DNA of 64,000 nt, taken from NCBI GenBank assembly GCA_947685225.1, contig CANTUV010000003.1, positions 9,680,001 through 9,744,000 of the forward strand. The letters run 5' to 3'. Positions 45,336 through 56,708 of this stretch are shown piece after piece; position 1 is the first letter of the stretch, and each line of letters opens with the position of its first letter. Under the pieces are notes generated by a model. It did not search any database. It was not told where the DNA came from and saw only the letters and a program-made list of their open reading frames with translations. The stretch comes from Garcia nutans. Taxonomy: Eukaryota > Streptophyta > Magnoliopsida > Malpighiales > Euphorbiaceae. The position numbers and the translations under genes are program-made.

Positions 45336-47891
45336 CTAAGAAGTTTGAGTCTTAAAATATGGAAGCTTTGTCACACCGGCCTTGCCCTTTCCAAGACCAG
45401 CTCCAAGAAGGTAGCTCATGTTTTTCATCATGTTCAAGACCTTAGAGTCCACTACTTCATCAGAAATTATAGCTACTTGGAAACCATTGAGTGGCCTCTC
45501 AATCATTAGAGCATTAACAACCTCATTATCCTCGGCCTCAATGACCACCGTCTCATCTCCGTTAGGGAATTTGATCTTTTGGTGAAGGGTGGAGGGAACT
45601 CCACCGAGAGGATGAAACCATGGTCGTCCTAAAAGTAGAGCAAAGGTAACAGGTATGTCCAAAATAATAAATTCAGCAATAGATTCAATTGGACCTACCT
45701 TCATAGCAGCTTTGAAAGTTCCTTTGGCATGCCTTTTGGTGTTGTCATAAGCCCGAATGGTTACCTCGATTGGGCTTAGATCCCTGGTTGACATAGCTAG
45801 CTTTGGCAATATTTTAAGTGAACAAATGTTTATGATGGACCCATCATCAACCATTACACATGGAGTCTTTTTTCCTTTGATTTCCACTTTAATAAAGAGA
45901 GGGTGGATGTGATCTCTCCCCTCTTCCGGTAAATCTGCATTTGAGAAAGATACCATTCTCATATTAACTTCTCTCTTCTTTTGAATGTCTTCACATTTCA
46001 TTACTCCTTCAACTTTTATGAAGTTAATCAGTTCCTCCGGTGTTGTGGAGGTAGAAATTGGCATGCTAGCCAAGGCCTTGTCCATATTTTCACGGTGCTT
46101 TTTAGAAGTGACCAATAAGTCCCAAATACTGACACTTGCTTGGGTTCTTTTAAACTGCTTAAGCTCTTCTTTATTTCCCACTTCAACTTCCTTTCCTTTA
46201 TTAGCTCCTACCTCCTTAGGTGGTGGCCTTGCATAAGGCTTACCAGATCTTGAGTTTATTACTTCATCTTCTTCAGGCTCGGACCAAATCCATTCCTCCT
46301 TCTCGGGTACAAGATCATCATCACTATCACTTGAATCCCAAAACTCATTGATAACACATATTGTTACTTCTTTACCCACCATAACTTGTTCAACTTTGCT
46401 AAATACCTCTTCTTCTTTGGTTTCTTCTTCATCCACATCTCGGAAAGAAGACATGACAAAACTTTCATGCAAACCTCCTCCAATCATGAAGGTTGCCGGT
46501 GGTGGTACTCTATTGAACCTTAGCAATGGATTGTCTTTGGTGTTTGGCTTTTTGGGCTCGGGCAGCTTCCCACTATTAATCAAATTCTGGATCTCATGCC
46601 TCAACCTCACACATTTGTCCATGTCATGCCCTTGCATTTGATGAAATTGACAAAATGATTTAGTGTCAAAATTAGGTGGGAGAGGGTTAGGCAAAGGATG
46701 AGGAGTTAAGGGTTGTAACAATTTCTTCTTTTGTAGCTTATTGAGGACCCAAGACAGCGACTTCCCCAATTCTGAAAACTGCCTTCTTCCTCCTTGGCCA
46801 GTAGCATTAACATCAACTGCCTTTTGCATGCCTTGGTTACCAGACTGGTAGTTTCCTTTCTCATTCCTTCTTGTTGAAAAGCAGTTATTCTTTCTTTTCC
46901 ACTCTTCAATTTGTAGACCAGCTTGCAAAAGGTTTTTAAAATCCCGAATGAGTGTATGAGACATCCTTTTGTGAAGGCTAGGTAACAATCCTCTCACAAT
47001 CATTCTAATTTGATCGGATTCATCAGGCCTTCTCTTGAGCAAAGAAGCCTTATTCCTCCATCTTTTCACATAGTCCACAGCATTCTCATTTGGCCTTTGT
47101 CTAATGGATTCAACTTCCATTAAGGTAACTTTCATCTTGACATTGTATCCATATTGTTGGATGAAGGCCTTGTATAGCACATCCCAACTCTTTTTTGTGC
47201 CATCATCTAAGGTATTGAAACAATTTTGGATAATAGGGTCCAATGAGAGCATGAAGTACCTTAGATTTTGAGCCATAGTAGCTCGGGCAGACTGCATAGC
47301 AGTGATATACTGCTTCACATTGAGGTGAGGATTTTCGGTTCCATTAAACTTTGCAAAGGATGGCATCTTGAACTTGTATGGAACTTCTTCATCTAGCTCA
47401 AATAATTTGTCAACTTCAGACATTTCTTTTATTTTCAGCTTCTTCTCAAATTTCTTTTCCAAGTCCGCAATCATCTTTTCAACATATGAAGTTTCAGATT
47501 TCTCCATAGCTAATCTTTCAACAATCTTCGGCTCTTTCTTCTTGTCTTGAGGATCTTGGAAGTATTGAGCCCAATCATCATCATCATCAATGATCACCTT
47601 ATCATCATCAAAAACTACTTCATTAACTTTAGCCTTCCCTTTGTCCTTTGGCTTCCTGGTGCTAGCAGATGCTTCTGCATTGTTTCCTAAAATTTCATCC
47701 AATTGGTTCTTCATGGTCTTAGCCAGGGCCTCCTTTAGTTCTTCCATTTTAGCATTGAGGGCATCATCCACCATTCTTTGAATTTGTTCGGGCTCCATTG
47801 CTTTTGGTGAGAAAGTGATTGAGTCATTGCTAGATTCTTCATCTCCGACATAGGTCAGATTATCATAAGCTTTTGAACTATCGTAATCCAT
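45336..47891 (-). CDS. Tat gag-protease of T3, open for 851 codons
   Basis: I start at ATG 47891 (MDYDSSKAYD); the frame is open 40 codons further up, but homology with T2 begins here. Residues 1-150 are charged and partly coiled; about 174-335 are the retrotransposon gag core (FKMPSFAKFNG to the EEWKRK region); 414-427 form a CX2HX4HX4C knuckle (CQFHQMQGHDMDKC); the aspartic protease has its active site near 682 (VMVDDGSIIN) and LLGRPWF near 755; residues 819-840 resemble a G-patch (LGAGLGKGKAGV). Gag would package the RNA and the protease would cut the polyprotein. A TAG at 45338-45336 ends the frame inside the G-patch-like part, and the same frame continues with KGLGYEEARKD for 77 more codons. 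This is the only long intact frame in the window. Confidence 0.9.
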   Translation of the reverse strand: MDYDSSKAYDNLTYVGDEESSNDSITFSPKAMEPEQIQRMVDDALNAKMEELKEALAKTMKNQLDEILGNNAEASASTRKPKDKGKAKVNEVVFDDDKVIIDDDDDWAQYFQDPQDKKKEPKIVERLAMEKSETSYVEKMIADLEKKFEKKLKIKEMSEVDKLFELDEEVPYKFKMPSFAKFNGTENPHLNVKQYITAMQSARATMAQNLRYFMLSLDPIIQNCFNTLDDGTKKSWDVLYKAFIQQYGYNVKMKVTLMEVESIRQRPNENAVDYVKRWRNKASLLKRRPDESDQIRMIVRGLLPSLHKRMSHTLIRDFKNLLQAGLQIEEWKRKNNCFSTRRNEKGNYQSGNQGMQKAVDVNATGQGGRRQFSELGKSLSWVLNKLQKKKLLQPLTPHPLPNPLPPNFDTKSFCQFHQMQGHDMDKCVRLRHEIQNLINSGKLPEPKKPNTKDNPLLRFNRVPPPATFMIGGGLHESFVMSSFRDVDEEETKEEEVFSKVEQVMVGKEVTICVINEFWDSSDSDDDLVPEKEEWIWSEPEEDEVINSRSGKPYARPPPKEVGANKGKEVEVGNKEELKQFKRTQASVSIWDLLVTSKKHRENMDKALASMPISTSTTPEELINFIKVEGVMKCEDIQKKREVNMRMVSFSNADLPEEGRDHIHPLFIKVEIKGKKTPCVMVDDGSIINICSLKILPKLAMSTRDLSPIEVTIRAYDNTKRHAKGTFKAAMKVGPIESIAEFIILDIPVTFALLLGRPWFHPLGGVPSTLHQKIKFPNGDETVVIEAEDNEVVNALMIERPLNGFQVAIISDEVVDSKVLNMMKNMSYLLGAGLGKGKAGVTKLPYFKTQTS

Positions 47892-48972
47892 GGCTATAAG
47901 CCAAAAGGGATCAATGATATGAAATGCAAATGTATGTATGCATGTATGCACAAACAATAAAGAAAGAAAGATAATTAGGACGTTCCTTCCAACCTTATAA
48001 CTTCCACACACTAATGGCGAGTCTCTTTTCCTAGGTATATGGCTAACAAAATACCAACATGGGATATCTTATTTTTGAATATTTTCCTCGGACGTTTTAA
48101 CCAATAGTTATATTTAAAAATGGAAATCAGTTCATGATAATTCCCATTAATTAGGTTTTAATCCATTCAACCAACTAAAGTAGCTTTTATACTATATTGG
48201 ATTAAAAACTAAATTAAGAGGTTTATTATAAATGGATTTCTCACATGAAAAAGTAATAATGATTCATGCCAAAAATAAGCCCATGGTTAATAATTCTTAG
48301 TATAAACTAGGCTCACAATTGATTTTTGGTATTTTCATAATTGACCTAAATAATTTTGTAAGCTCTTTATAAGAAAAGGTTGGATGAAATGCAAAAATAA
48401 TTTTGTTTGAAAAACCCATTGTTAAAAGATTTTAAGAAAAAATGGACTTTTGACTTTTTATTTGAGTCATGAGAAAAGAATTTTTGATTTGCCGTTAGAA
48501 AAGTTTTATATCCAAAGACCATCTTCAAAAGTTTTTAAAATAGCTTTGGTCTTTTGGACATTAAAGAAAAATTTATTTTGAGCTTACAAATGCACCTGGG
48601 TCCTATTAGAAAAAGAACAAACCAAATAAGCTATAATTTAAGCCAAGATAAATTAACCATAATCAAACAACAAGCAATTGGGGTAAAAACCTAAGGAAAG
48701 TAACTAGGCCAATTACATGAGCTTTAGTCTTTGGGTTAAAAGGCTTAGGTTCTCATAGCAAGTATATACCAAAAGGTATGAGGCTATGAGTGGTTATGCC
48801 ATGCTCGATCTCCATACCTTGAGTGAAAGTATGGTATCCCTTACATAACACAACACGGGTAACACGGGCGTCCTAAATCACGCACACGATGCAATCTTAT
48901 ATGATGCAATGGATAATATCATGATAAGAAAGAGTAGAATAATATAAAGAGCAACAGAATCAACTTCTCTTA
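47892..48972 (-). other. T3 leader
   Basis: Untranslated sequence between PBS and gag, homologous to both parts of the T2 leader. No gene. Confidence 0.8.
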
Positions 48973-48990
48973 CCCTCAGTGGAGTCGCCA
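48973..48990 (-). promoter_or_regulatory. Primer binding site of T3
   Basis: TGGCGACTCCACTGAGGG on minus, one base from the 5' LTR end at 48992; Tat-type, as in T2. Confidence 0.8.
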
Positions 48991-48991
48991 C

Positions 48992-49650
48992 TATGAGCAG
49001 GAATTTTCATCCCCACTCTCGGTGGAATGGTTCTTGCGACTTCAGCACTATTTAGGCTCAGGGCCTTAGAGAACACGGGCCTAAGCTAGGATAAAATGAA
49101 GTCGCCACCTGGACGGGCCGGGAAAAAGAAAGGGGTGGATAACTCAATTTCTAAGGAATCCCCAACCCCCTAATGGGTTCGAAAAGTTAGGTACATGTGG
49201 GTAAGGTGAGAAATGGCCCAGCACCCCCATAACACCCGGTTCATTGGAACTGACCTCCATTGCAGGTCTTAATATTATAAAATTTTTAAATATAACAACA
49301 TTATCCATACCACATGCAACAATTAAAATAAAGCATTGTTATATTAAAAACAAAGCAATGTCCAAACAAAACAATTAAATGCACACCCATACGAGGATGG
49401 AAACATGTCCTTACATTGTTCATGTCTAAAACTAAATAGGACACCCACCGAAAGATGGAAATGTGTCCTTTATATTGGTCCAAAATATAAAATCAATTTA
49501 AATTATATGATGTTTAATACATGAGGTACCCAAAATATGGAAACATACATCATACAATGTTTTGAAATCAAAACAAATCAATAAAAGTAAACGCCCATTC
49601 ATCATAAATAAATTATTCATCAAAGACATCAAACATCAATCAAAATATAT
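48992..49650 (-). mobile_element. 5' LTR of T3, truncated by T4
   Basis: Ends GCTCATA at 48992, next to the PBS. It is homologous to the last 650 bp of the T3 3' LTR and stops at 49650, where a second LTR end begins. The missing U3 part should lie beyond T4, outside the window. The frame at 49301-49483 is not a gene. Confidence 0.8.
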
Positions 49651-50272
49651 TATGAGTAGACATTTTTGCCTCCACTCCTGGTGGAATGGTTCTTGCGACT
49701 TCGGCACTGTTCAGGCTCGGGGACTTAGAGAACACGGACCTAAGTTCGGAGAAAATGGAGTCGCCACCCGGACGGACCATGAAAAAAGAAAGGGGTGGAT
49801 GACTTGATTTCTAAGGAATCCCCAACCCCCTAATGGGTTCAGAAAGTTGGGTACGTGTGGGGAAGGTGAGAAATGGCCCAGCACCCCCACAACGCCCGGT
49901 TCATTGGAACCGGCCTCCTTTACAGGTCTTAAAATTATAAAATTCTTAAATATAACAATATTATCCATATTACACACAATAATTAAAATAAAGCATCGAT
50001 ATATTGAAAATCAAAATAATGTCCAAGCAAAATAAATAAATGGACACCCATCCGAAGATGGAAACATCTCCTTACATCCCGTGCCTAAATAGGGCACCCA
50101 CCGAAAGGTAGAAACATGTCCTTTACATTGGTTCAAAAATAGAAAAGCAATTTAAATTACATGATATTTAACTAATGAGGTACACACCAAGTGGAAACAT
50201 ACCTCTTACAACATTTGGAAATCTAAATAAATCGATAAAAGTAAATAACCATTCATCATAAATAAATCATTC
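49651..50272 (-). mobile_element. 3' LTR of T4, U5 part
   Basis: Begins TATGAGTAGACATTTTTGCC, the reverse of an LTR end with CA changed to TA, and contains the conserved U5 block. It is split by L1 at 50272 and continues at 59617. Frames at 49562-50035 are U5 by-products also seen in the other Tat LTRs. Confidence 0.8.
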
Positions 50273-51157
50273 TGTAATATCCCAAAGTGTGCCTTAGAAG
50301 TTGTGATAATATTGTTATTATTGAATTGAATGTGTATTTGATAGGTGGTGTATTTGAGTATGGTTTATTTGAATGCTAAAAGAATTTGAGAGAGAATGGT
50401 TATGTGTTGTTTGGAAAGAAAGCAATGTATGGAGAAAGTGTATACGTTGGGTATATGGCAATATATATAACATATATTCAAGTCAAAGTGCTTAGTCAAG
50501 GGAAGAAGATATTTAAATTGTTAAGTGTGAAATTACCAAAGTGGGCAAGAGATGATAAAAGGAATTAAAATGTGTATGAGGGTCTTATAGTAATTTTCTT
50601 TTGGATGAGTATTTAATGAGTGTTGACTTTGTGATTTCTTCATTATTTCTCTTCTTCTTCATTGTGGTGGCCGGCTACCTAAAGGGAAAGAGAGAGCAAA
50701 GGAGGTGTTCTTGATTCTAAGCTCAAATTGAAGGAAGAATCAAAGGATTGGTTAGAGATTTGTGAAATTTCTTCATCTAAGGTAAGTACTCTCTTGTTTT
50801 TCCTTTGGTATTTTGAAGATGTGTTTGATGTGTGTTGTGAATTGTTAATATCATGATTTAGAGTGTTTGAGAGGTGTTTAAAGGTATGGAAATTGATTGT
50901 GAGTTAGAAAGGTTAAATTGGTGTTGGTTTTGTTTAAAAATGGTAAGTTAAATGGATGTTGTTATAGAAAGAAGAAGATTGATGTTGGTTTTTAGGGTTT
51001 GATGTGGAAAGTGTTTGAATGTGTGGTGGATATAGTGTTAAAATGAATATTGTGATGAACATGAATTACACTCATTTGAATGAGATTGTGTTGTGCATAA
51101 GTTGTTCTTAATTCAATCAAAGAAGTGTTGGATATGTTTAGGGTTTTATATTTGAGA

Positions 51158-51410
51158 GACACGGCCAAAATAAGAATGGAACACGGCCAAGATCTATTAA
51201 TTTTGGGAGACACGGCCAAGTTAAGGGAAGTTTGGCCGTGTTGGTTGAATTTTGGAGAGACACGGCCACAAGCTTGGCCGTGTCCCTTGAGTGTGTTTGC
51301 CACTGCCTGAATTTTGTGGAGAGACACGGCCGTGTCCCCTTGCCCGTGTCTGCCTCGGCTTGAATTGGTATTGAGAGACACGGCCACAAGCTTGGCCGTG
51401 TCCCTTGGGT
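51158..51410. repeat. ACACGGCCAAGCTTGGCCGTGT-like palindromes in the L1 LTR
   Basis: About eight copies of GACACGGCC or GGCCGTGTC, some joined into full palindromes through AAGCTT. The same block is at 57594-57846 in the 3' LTR. Confidence 0.85.
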
Positions 51411-52068
51411 GTGTTGGCTACTGTGTTTGGTTTTTGTTCTTCTTATATGGTTGAAATGGAACTTACATTTGTTGATGCATGTGATATTAAATGAACAATG
51501 TTATGTTTTGTATAGTGTGGAAGAGATGAGGATCATCTAAAAAGGTATGTGCAATGCAATTTATTTGATGAATGTTTTAATAATGAATGATGTTAATGTG
51601 TTTTGAGAAATGATGAAATGTGATGTTATCATGATTGATAATGATGATCAAAATGAAATGAATAGACATATGGATTATATGACCATGAATTTAAGAAATA
51701 TGTGCAATGAAATGGATTAGGTATACTTGAATGATATGATTGAAGCATGCCTATATAGTATGATTGATTAATAATATGTTTGTGTAGTAATGTAATTGAT
51801 GTTGCATATATCAATGATGAAACATGAAATGTGATTTAAGATAAAATGGGATATGAAGCCATTGTTATTGGCAATGATAACTCAAATGTGATATGAAGCC
51901 ATTGTGATTGGCTATGATAATTCAATTGAGATATGTGAGGCATGTTTGCCAAAATGATGATGAGAATTGAAAATGATATTGATGATGAAATAATCAACGA
52001 ATTGTGTATCTAATGTGTTATTCATTTTCAGAGTTTTGTTGTTGGTGGCATGCCTAATGGTAACAATC

Positions 52069-52292
52069 TCTTGAAGTTAGGTTGGGCTTGATCCTTGAAG
52101 CCAAGTTGGGTTGAAGTTTAACATGTTTTACTCCCCTTGAAGCTTGGTTGGGTCTAGTCCTTGAAGCCTAATTGAGATGTTACAACCCTTGAAGCTAGGT
52201 TGGATTAGTTCTTGAAGCCAAGTTGGGTTGATACTTAGCATGCTTTGTTCCCCTTGAAGCTTGGTTGAACTTAATCCTTGAAGCCTAGTTGG
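52069..52292. repeat. CTTGAAGC tandem repeat in the L1 LTR
   Basis: About eight units of 25-35 bp of the form CCTTGAAGCCAAGTTGGG, with a higher-order period of about 120 bp. The partner block is at 58505-58728. Confidence 0.8.
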
Positions 52293-53180
52293 GATATTGA
52301 TGAATGTGATAATTAAACCAAAGCATTAACTCTTAAAGTCGAATAGCATATTAGTGTCTTTTGGGCCCGAGTCTGTCATTTGTTGTAAATGTGATATATA
52401 TAGATTGTGGATATTAGTGATGAATGATGGTTGGTGTTAATAATTGCCTTTGTTGGAAATGTGATTGATGATTAGTAAATTGTGAACAAACTAATGCTAT
52501 GAAGTATGATATGTGAGGTGTGTATTGATTGTGGATATCAATGATGAATTGTGTGGTGATAAGGATTGTTTTTTTTGGAAGTGTGACTCTTGGTTGGTAT
52601 GAGATATAATGTATGTATATTGATATATTGATTGAGAAGTGATGGGTTGGAATTGGTAATAATGTTATGTATATATGTGTTTAATATATGAAATTAATTA
52701 ATATCTATGAAAGATGAAATTAAAAAGGAAAAACATGATAAGAAACTAATGATACCTAAATTTGACATATCATTACATGTTGGCATTTCTATAAGGTATG
52801 TTTATCTTTTATATTTGTACTACTAAGCTTTCGGGCTTAGCGCGGATGTGTAATCGCGCAGGTAGCTTGGTGGAAGATACATAGTTGTTCGTTATGCCAC
52901 GAGAAGAGTAAAGATTTGTTGAGACCAACTAGAGGGTAATGCATACATGTATAACTTTTAATTTTGATGTATTTTTGACGAAAGGAATGTTATATGTATA
53001 AATGAAGTTTTGATAAAGACAATGATTTTGTAAATATTATGTAAATTAACATATCGTGGTTTGAACTCTGTTACAGGTTTTTAAAAAGGTAACGAAAAGT
53101 GGCATCCTTATACTTTATATACTTACTATATGTATACTAGGTATATGTATAGTACTTATATAAGGCATCAGGGTGTTACA

Positions 53181-56100
53181 ATTATTTTGGTATCAGAGCT
53201 TAGGTTCGAGATTCTCGGCCTAAGTGAAATTAAAAAGAGAAAGTCTTGAAAAACTTAAAGGGAATTGAAAAGAAAAGTTTTGAAATGAAATTGGTAATAC
53301 ATGCATATGCATTTACACCTAGCTTGGTCTCGGATGTGGCATAATATGACTTGTAGAATATTTGTGTTATATAAAATGTTCAATATAGTTGATGATATAT
53401 GTGTATACTATGTTGATGTGATGAGAAACCATGATTGTTGGCAATGATGTTGGAAATGAATTATAATTGAGGCATAGTGCCTAATTGATTATGAGAAACA
53501 AATTGCGAAATGTAATGTGATATATGCATATTGATGATGAATATGAAAATGTTATGTAGTGTGCAACATGGAAGGTAATGTTGATGTTTATGAGCAATAT
53601 TATGTAGGACATAATATGAATTGAAACATAAAAAAATGAAAAGGAGAATAAAGTTGAAAATTAAATCAAGATAAGAGTATGTACTCTTTCTTCTATAATT
53701 TGAACCTCTTTATAATAAAATTTATGTTGGGTTTGTTAATGTTGAGTTTGTTAGACAGAGGAAATAATATCGAATTGTTAATATTGAAAGTTATGTTATT
53801 TAAATGCGGAGAGTATGGTGGAATATTGAATGAGTTGATTAGTAGAGACAAAGTGTGATTATGTAAAGTTGGGGATGTATATACAGTTAAGGTTTTGTTT
53901 GGTTAAGTAAGAATATAGATTGGTATTGTTATTTTTATGCAACCATTGTGAATTTAATATTAGAAATGTGAGATGTTTGAATATGGTGAAAGCTCATGGT
54001 AATGGTGGTAATATACGATATTTGAGATTCTGAAATGAGCTTGGTAATTGTGGAAATTATATGTTTTGATATTGCTTTGTGATATATAAATATATACGAT
54101 GTTTTTTTTAAGTAATATTAAGAAAAGATGAGTTTGGCAAATTGAAGTTTAAGTGAAGTAATAAGTTGAAAAGTTAAAGTTTTAGTGGAAATTGATAAAG
54201 ATTATTTGAATGTTGATGGTTTAGTGTATATGCAATACATGAACTAGATGAAATGATTAATATTGCATATGGAAGTATTATAAATGGAGTAATGTAATTG
54301 ATAGTATGAGGATTTGTCTTGAAGTAAAAAGGGAAGTGGATAAGCTATTTTAAGTCACTAATTGAGAAGGGTAAAAATGGATATGGAAATATATATTAAA
54401 TGTTTTTAAAGATGGAAGTGAAAGAGATGTTACATTGGAAATGTGGCTAAGATGGATATAAAGTGCTATTATAGTCAGAAAAATATATATATGTGTGTTG
54501 TGTGAATAGATACTTTGTATCATATTGGAAGAAATGGTACTGGATGAATTTCGCTGATTCTCTTAAGGGGGAGGTCAAGTGTTCGGTCCGGAGAGGCGAC
54601 TTGCATTCATGTGTCTTGGGTGTAAGTCAAATAAGCGAATCCTGTTGGAAGGCTGTGAGGGCAGTTTAGTACTGTAGCAGCCCAGCTAGAGGCCCTGAGG
54701 GTTTCTCCGAATAGGAATGGCTCAGCAGGTGGACTGGGATGGTTGTTATAGTTATAAAGGAAAATTTGTATTGAATGTATGATAAATAAGAGCATCTAAC
54801 TAAGTGTATACATGTATATGATATGTGAACTGAGTTTTCGATATGAATGAAATTATGACATATAAACAAATGGGTGAATCACATTATGAGGGTGACCCAT
54901 GAAAATGTATGTGGTATTATTATGGAATTAGTGATATGAAAATGATGTTGTATGTATTAGTAGACCTAAGAGAGATTAGGTCTTGAACTGTGTAAAGCCA
55001 AATGAATTATATGATGGAAGTGAGAATGGCATAGACTTGAATAACAGTAAATAGTGGAAATTGTCATGATGAGCATTCAACTTGACGATTATGTGATATT
55101 TAGAGTTCCAAAGTATTCATATATGAAAAGTTCTATGTATATATATATTAAGAGATTGTAAATGGATTAGAAATGAAGTGACGAATAGAAATGATATGGG
55201 AATTGCATGTGATTGAATATGTTTATAGTAATATTGTTAAAACTTGAATTAAGTTGATTAAGATTGTATAATTGAGTGCAAATTGGGTTGAAACGGAGTT
55301 GGAATGTGTCAACTTTTGATATTGCAAAAGTGTAAAGTAGGAATATGTAATTTTTTTAGATACATCTTAGCTTTGTATCTGTAAAGATTGAGAATAAAAT
55401 TATATAAGAATAGAAATGATTTGAAAGTTCTAGGCTTGAATATTAATCTCTTAAGGCCATGTGTTTTGTTCAATATATTTGATCGATTAATTTGTTATCA
55501 ATAAATCTGGATCTTGGATAAGATGATTGTAATACAGATTTGGTGAGATTGGAATTTTGTTTGAGAAGTATAGTTAAAAGTTGTGATGGATAAGGTTGTA
55601 CCTTATCGTTTTATGTTAAGAACTTGGTTATACTTATGAAGGTAAAGAGAGAAAGGAAATTATGGAAATGTGTTGAGTTATGGGTAATATGACTGAAAGT
55701 TATACTGAATATGTTTATGGTATGAAATGAAATAAATGAATGGACTTGAGAATTAAGTGAAAGAACTATTGATAGTAAATATGGTATAAAATTATTATGA
55801 GAATTGGTGAGAATTATATTAAGATAATTTGAAATGATTTGTTATCATAATAATTTGGTTAAATATGGATCAGAAGAGATCAGGAATTGTATATAAGTTT
55901 ATTCTAATGGAATTAGGTTATATATAAACATATATGAATATTGTGAACTTTCATGATGAATTTGAATAAATTGATTTTTAGTGGGAATTGAACAAGATTG
56001 GAATTTGAGTATATCGTGATAGATAGATCAGTTGATCTGGTCTTGGCTAAGATTATAAATCATTATTGAGATGTAATGTGTGTATTTGTACCAAGAGTGT

Positions 56101-56708
56101 AATTATTTACATGATAATGTGTTTGACGTAAAAAGTTAAAGTGTGATGGGACATAAATGAATGGAGTTATAGTAGTTATAAATCATGATGAAAAAGGGAA
56201 AAGATTTGGTTATTTGTAACATAAGTGGAAAGATAATGTATTAGAAGGCAAGTTAAATAAAAAGCATGTTAAAGAGGTGACTTTATTTGTGAGAAATAAG
56301 AATCTTGTTATCCATTGAGGTTTGACAAATGACTATTGAGACAGTGATTGTAAAGATGGGATGATTAATACTCAGATATAAACCAATGATTTCTAAAGTT
56401 AAAGCTAAGAGAGTAATATCAAAGAGATGAAGGAACAATGTATATTAAATATAAAGATTGGATGACGTATAAGTGTGCTATAAAATAATCTGATTCTTGT
56501 AAAAAAAAATGTTGATAAGAAATGGAATGAGTTCTTTTAAATGTTTGATCAAGGAAGTGATAAGACATATAAATTATGTGATTTGATGATATAACAACTT
56601 AAGAATTTAATTAACTTCATATGGAAGTTAAGATAGTATTTTGTTAAGAATGAAGTGTTATGGTACTGATAATTTCGAGGACGAAATTTCTTTTTAGAGG
56701 GGGAGAAT
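53181..56708 (+). other. Non-coding interior of L1, with PPT
   Basis: 3.5 kb of AT-rich, GA-biased plus strand with no frame above about 60 codons except antisense shadows near 54607-54869. A GC-richer stretch stands out at 54540-54750. The PPT is 56696-56708 (AGAGGGGGAGAAT), directly before the 3' LTR. Confidence 0.85.
53188..53199 (+). promoter_or_regulatory. Primer binding site of L1 (tRNA-iMet type)
   Basis: TGGTATCAGAGC, seven bases after the 5' LTR end; the standard plant PBS complementary to initiator tRNA-Met. Confidence 0.9.

Larger units (their letters stand above)
32049..49650 (-). mobile_element. T3: near full-length Tat element with antisense genes
   Basis: Read on minus: truncated 5' LTR (49650-48992), PBS, leader, gag-protease, RT, RNase H, a second RNase H, integrase, then the antisense gene pair (plus strand), minisatellite, PPT and a complete 3' LTR (33966-32049). 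Without the solo LTR it is about 15.3 kb in the window. T4 cuts its 5' LTR. If it inserted in T2, the target duplication should be CCATT (32044-32048). Confidence 0.85.
50273..53180 (+). mobile_element. 5' LTR of L1 (2908 bp)
   Basis: TGTAATATCCCAAAGTGTGC...CAGGGTGTTACA. A splice-donor-like AAGGTAAGTACT lies near 50779. Two repeat blocks occur (51158-51410 and 52069-52292). Frames at 50386-50568, 50992-51389 and 51629-51814 recur in the 3' LTR and are not genes. Confidence 0.95.

Noticed and set aside
50992..51389. 131-codon minus-strand frame present in both L1 LTRs
   Set aside because: It runs through the ACACGGCC palindromes and is duplicated only because LTRs are duplicated.
54607..54869. 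Minus-strand frames in the L1 interior as a hidden gene
   Set aside because: Both are under 70 codons, low in complexity, and without homology to each other or to known domains.
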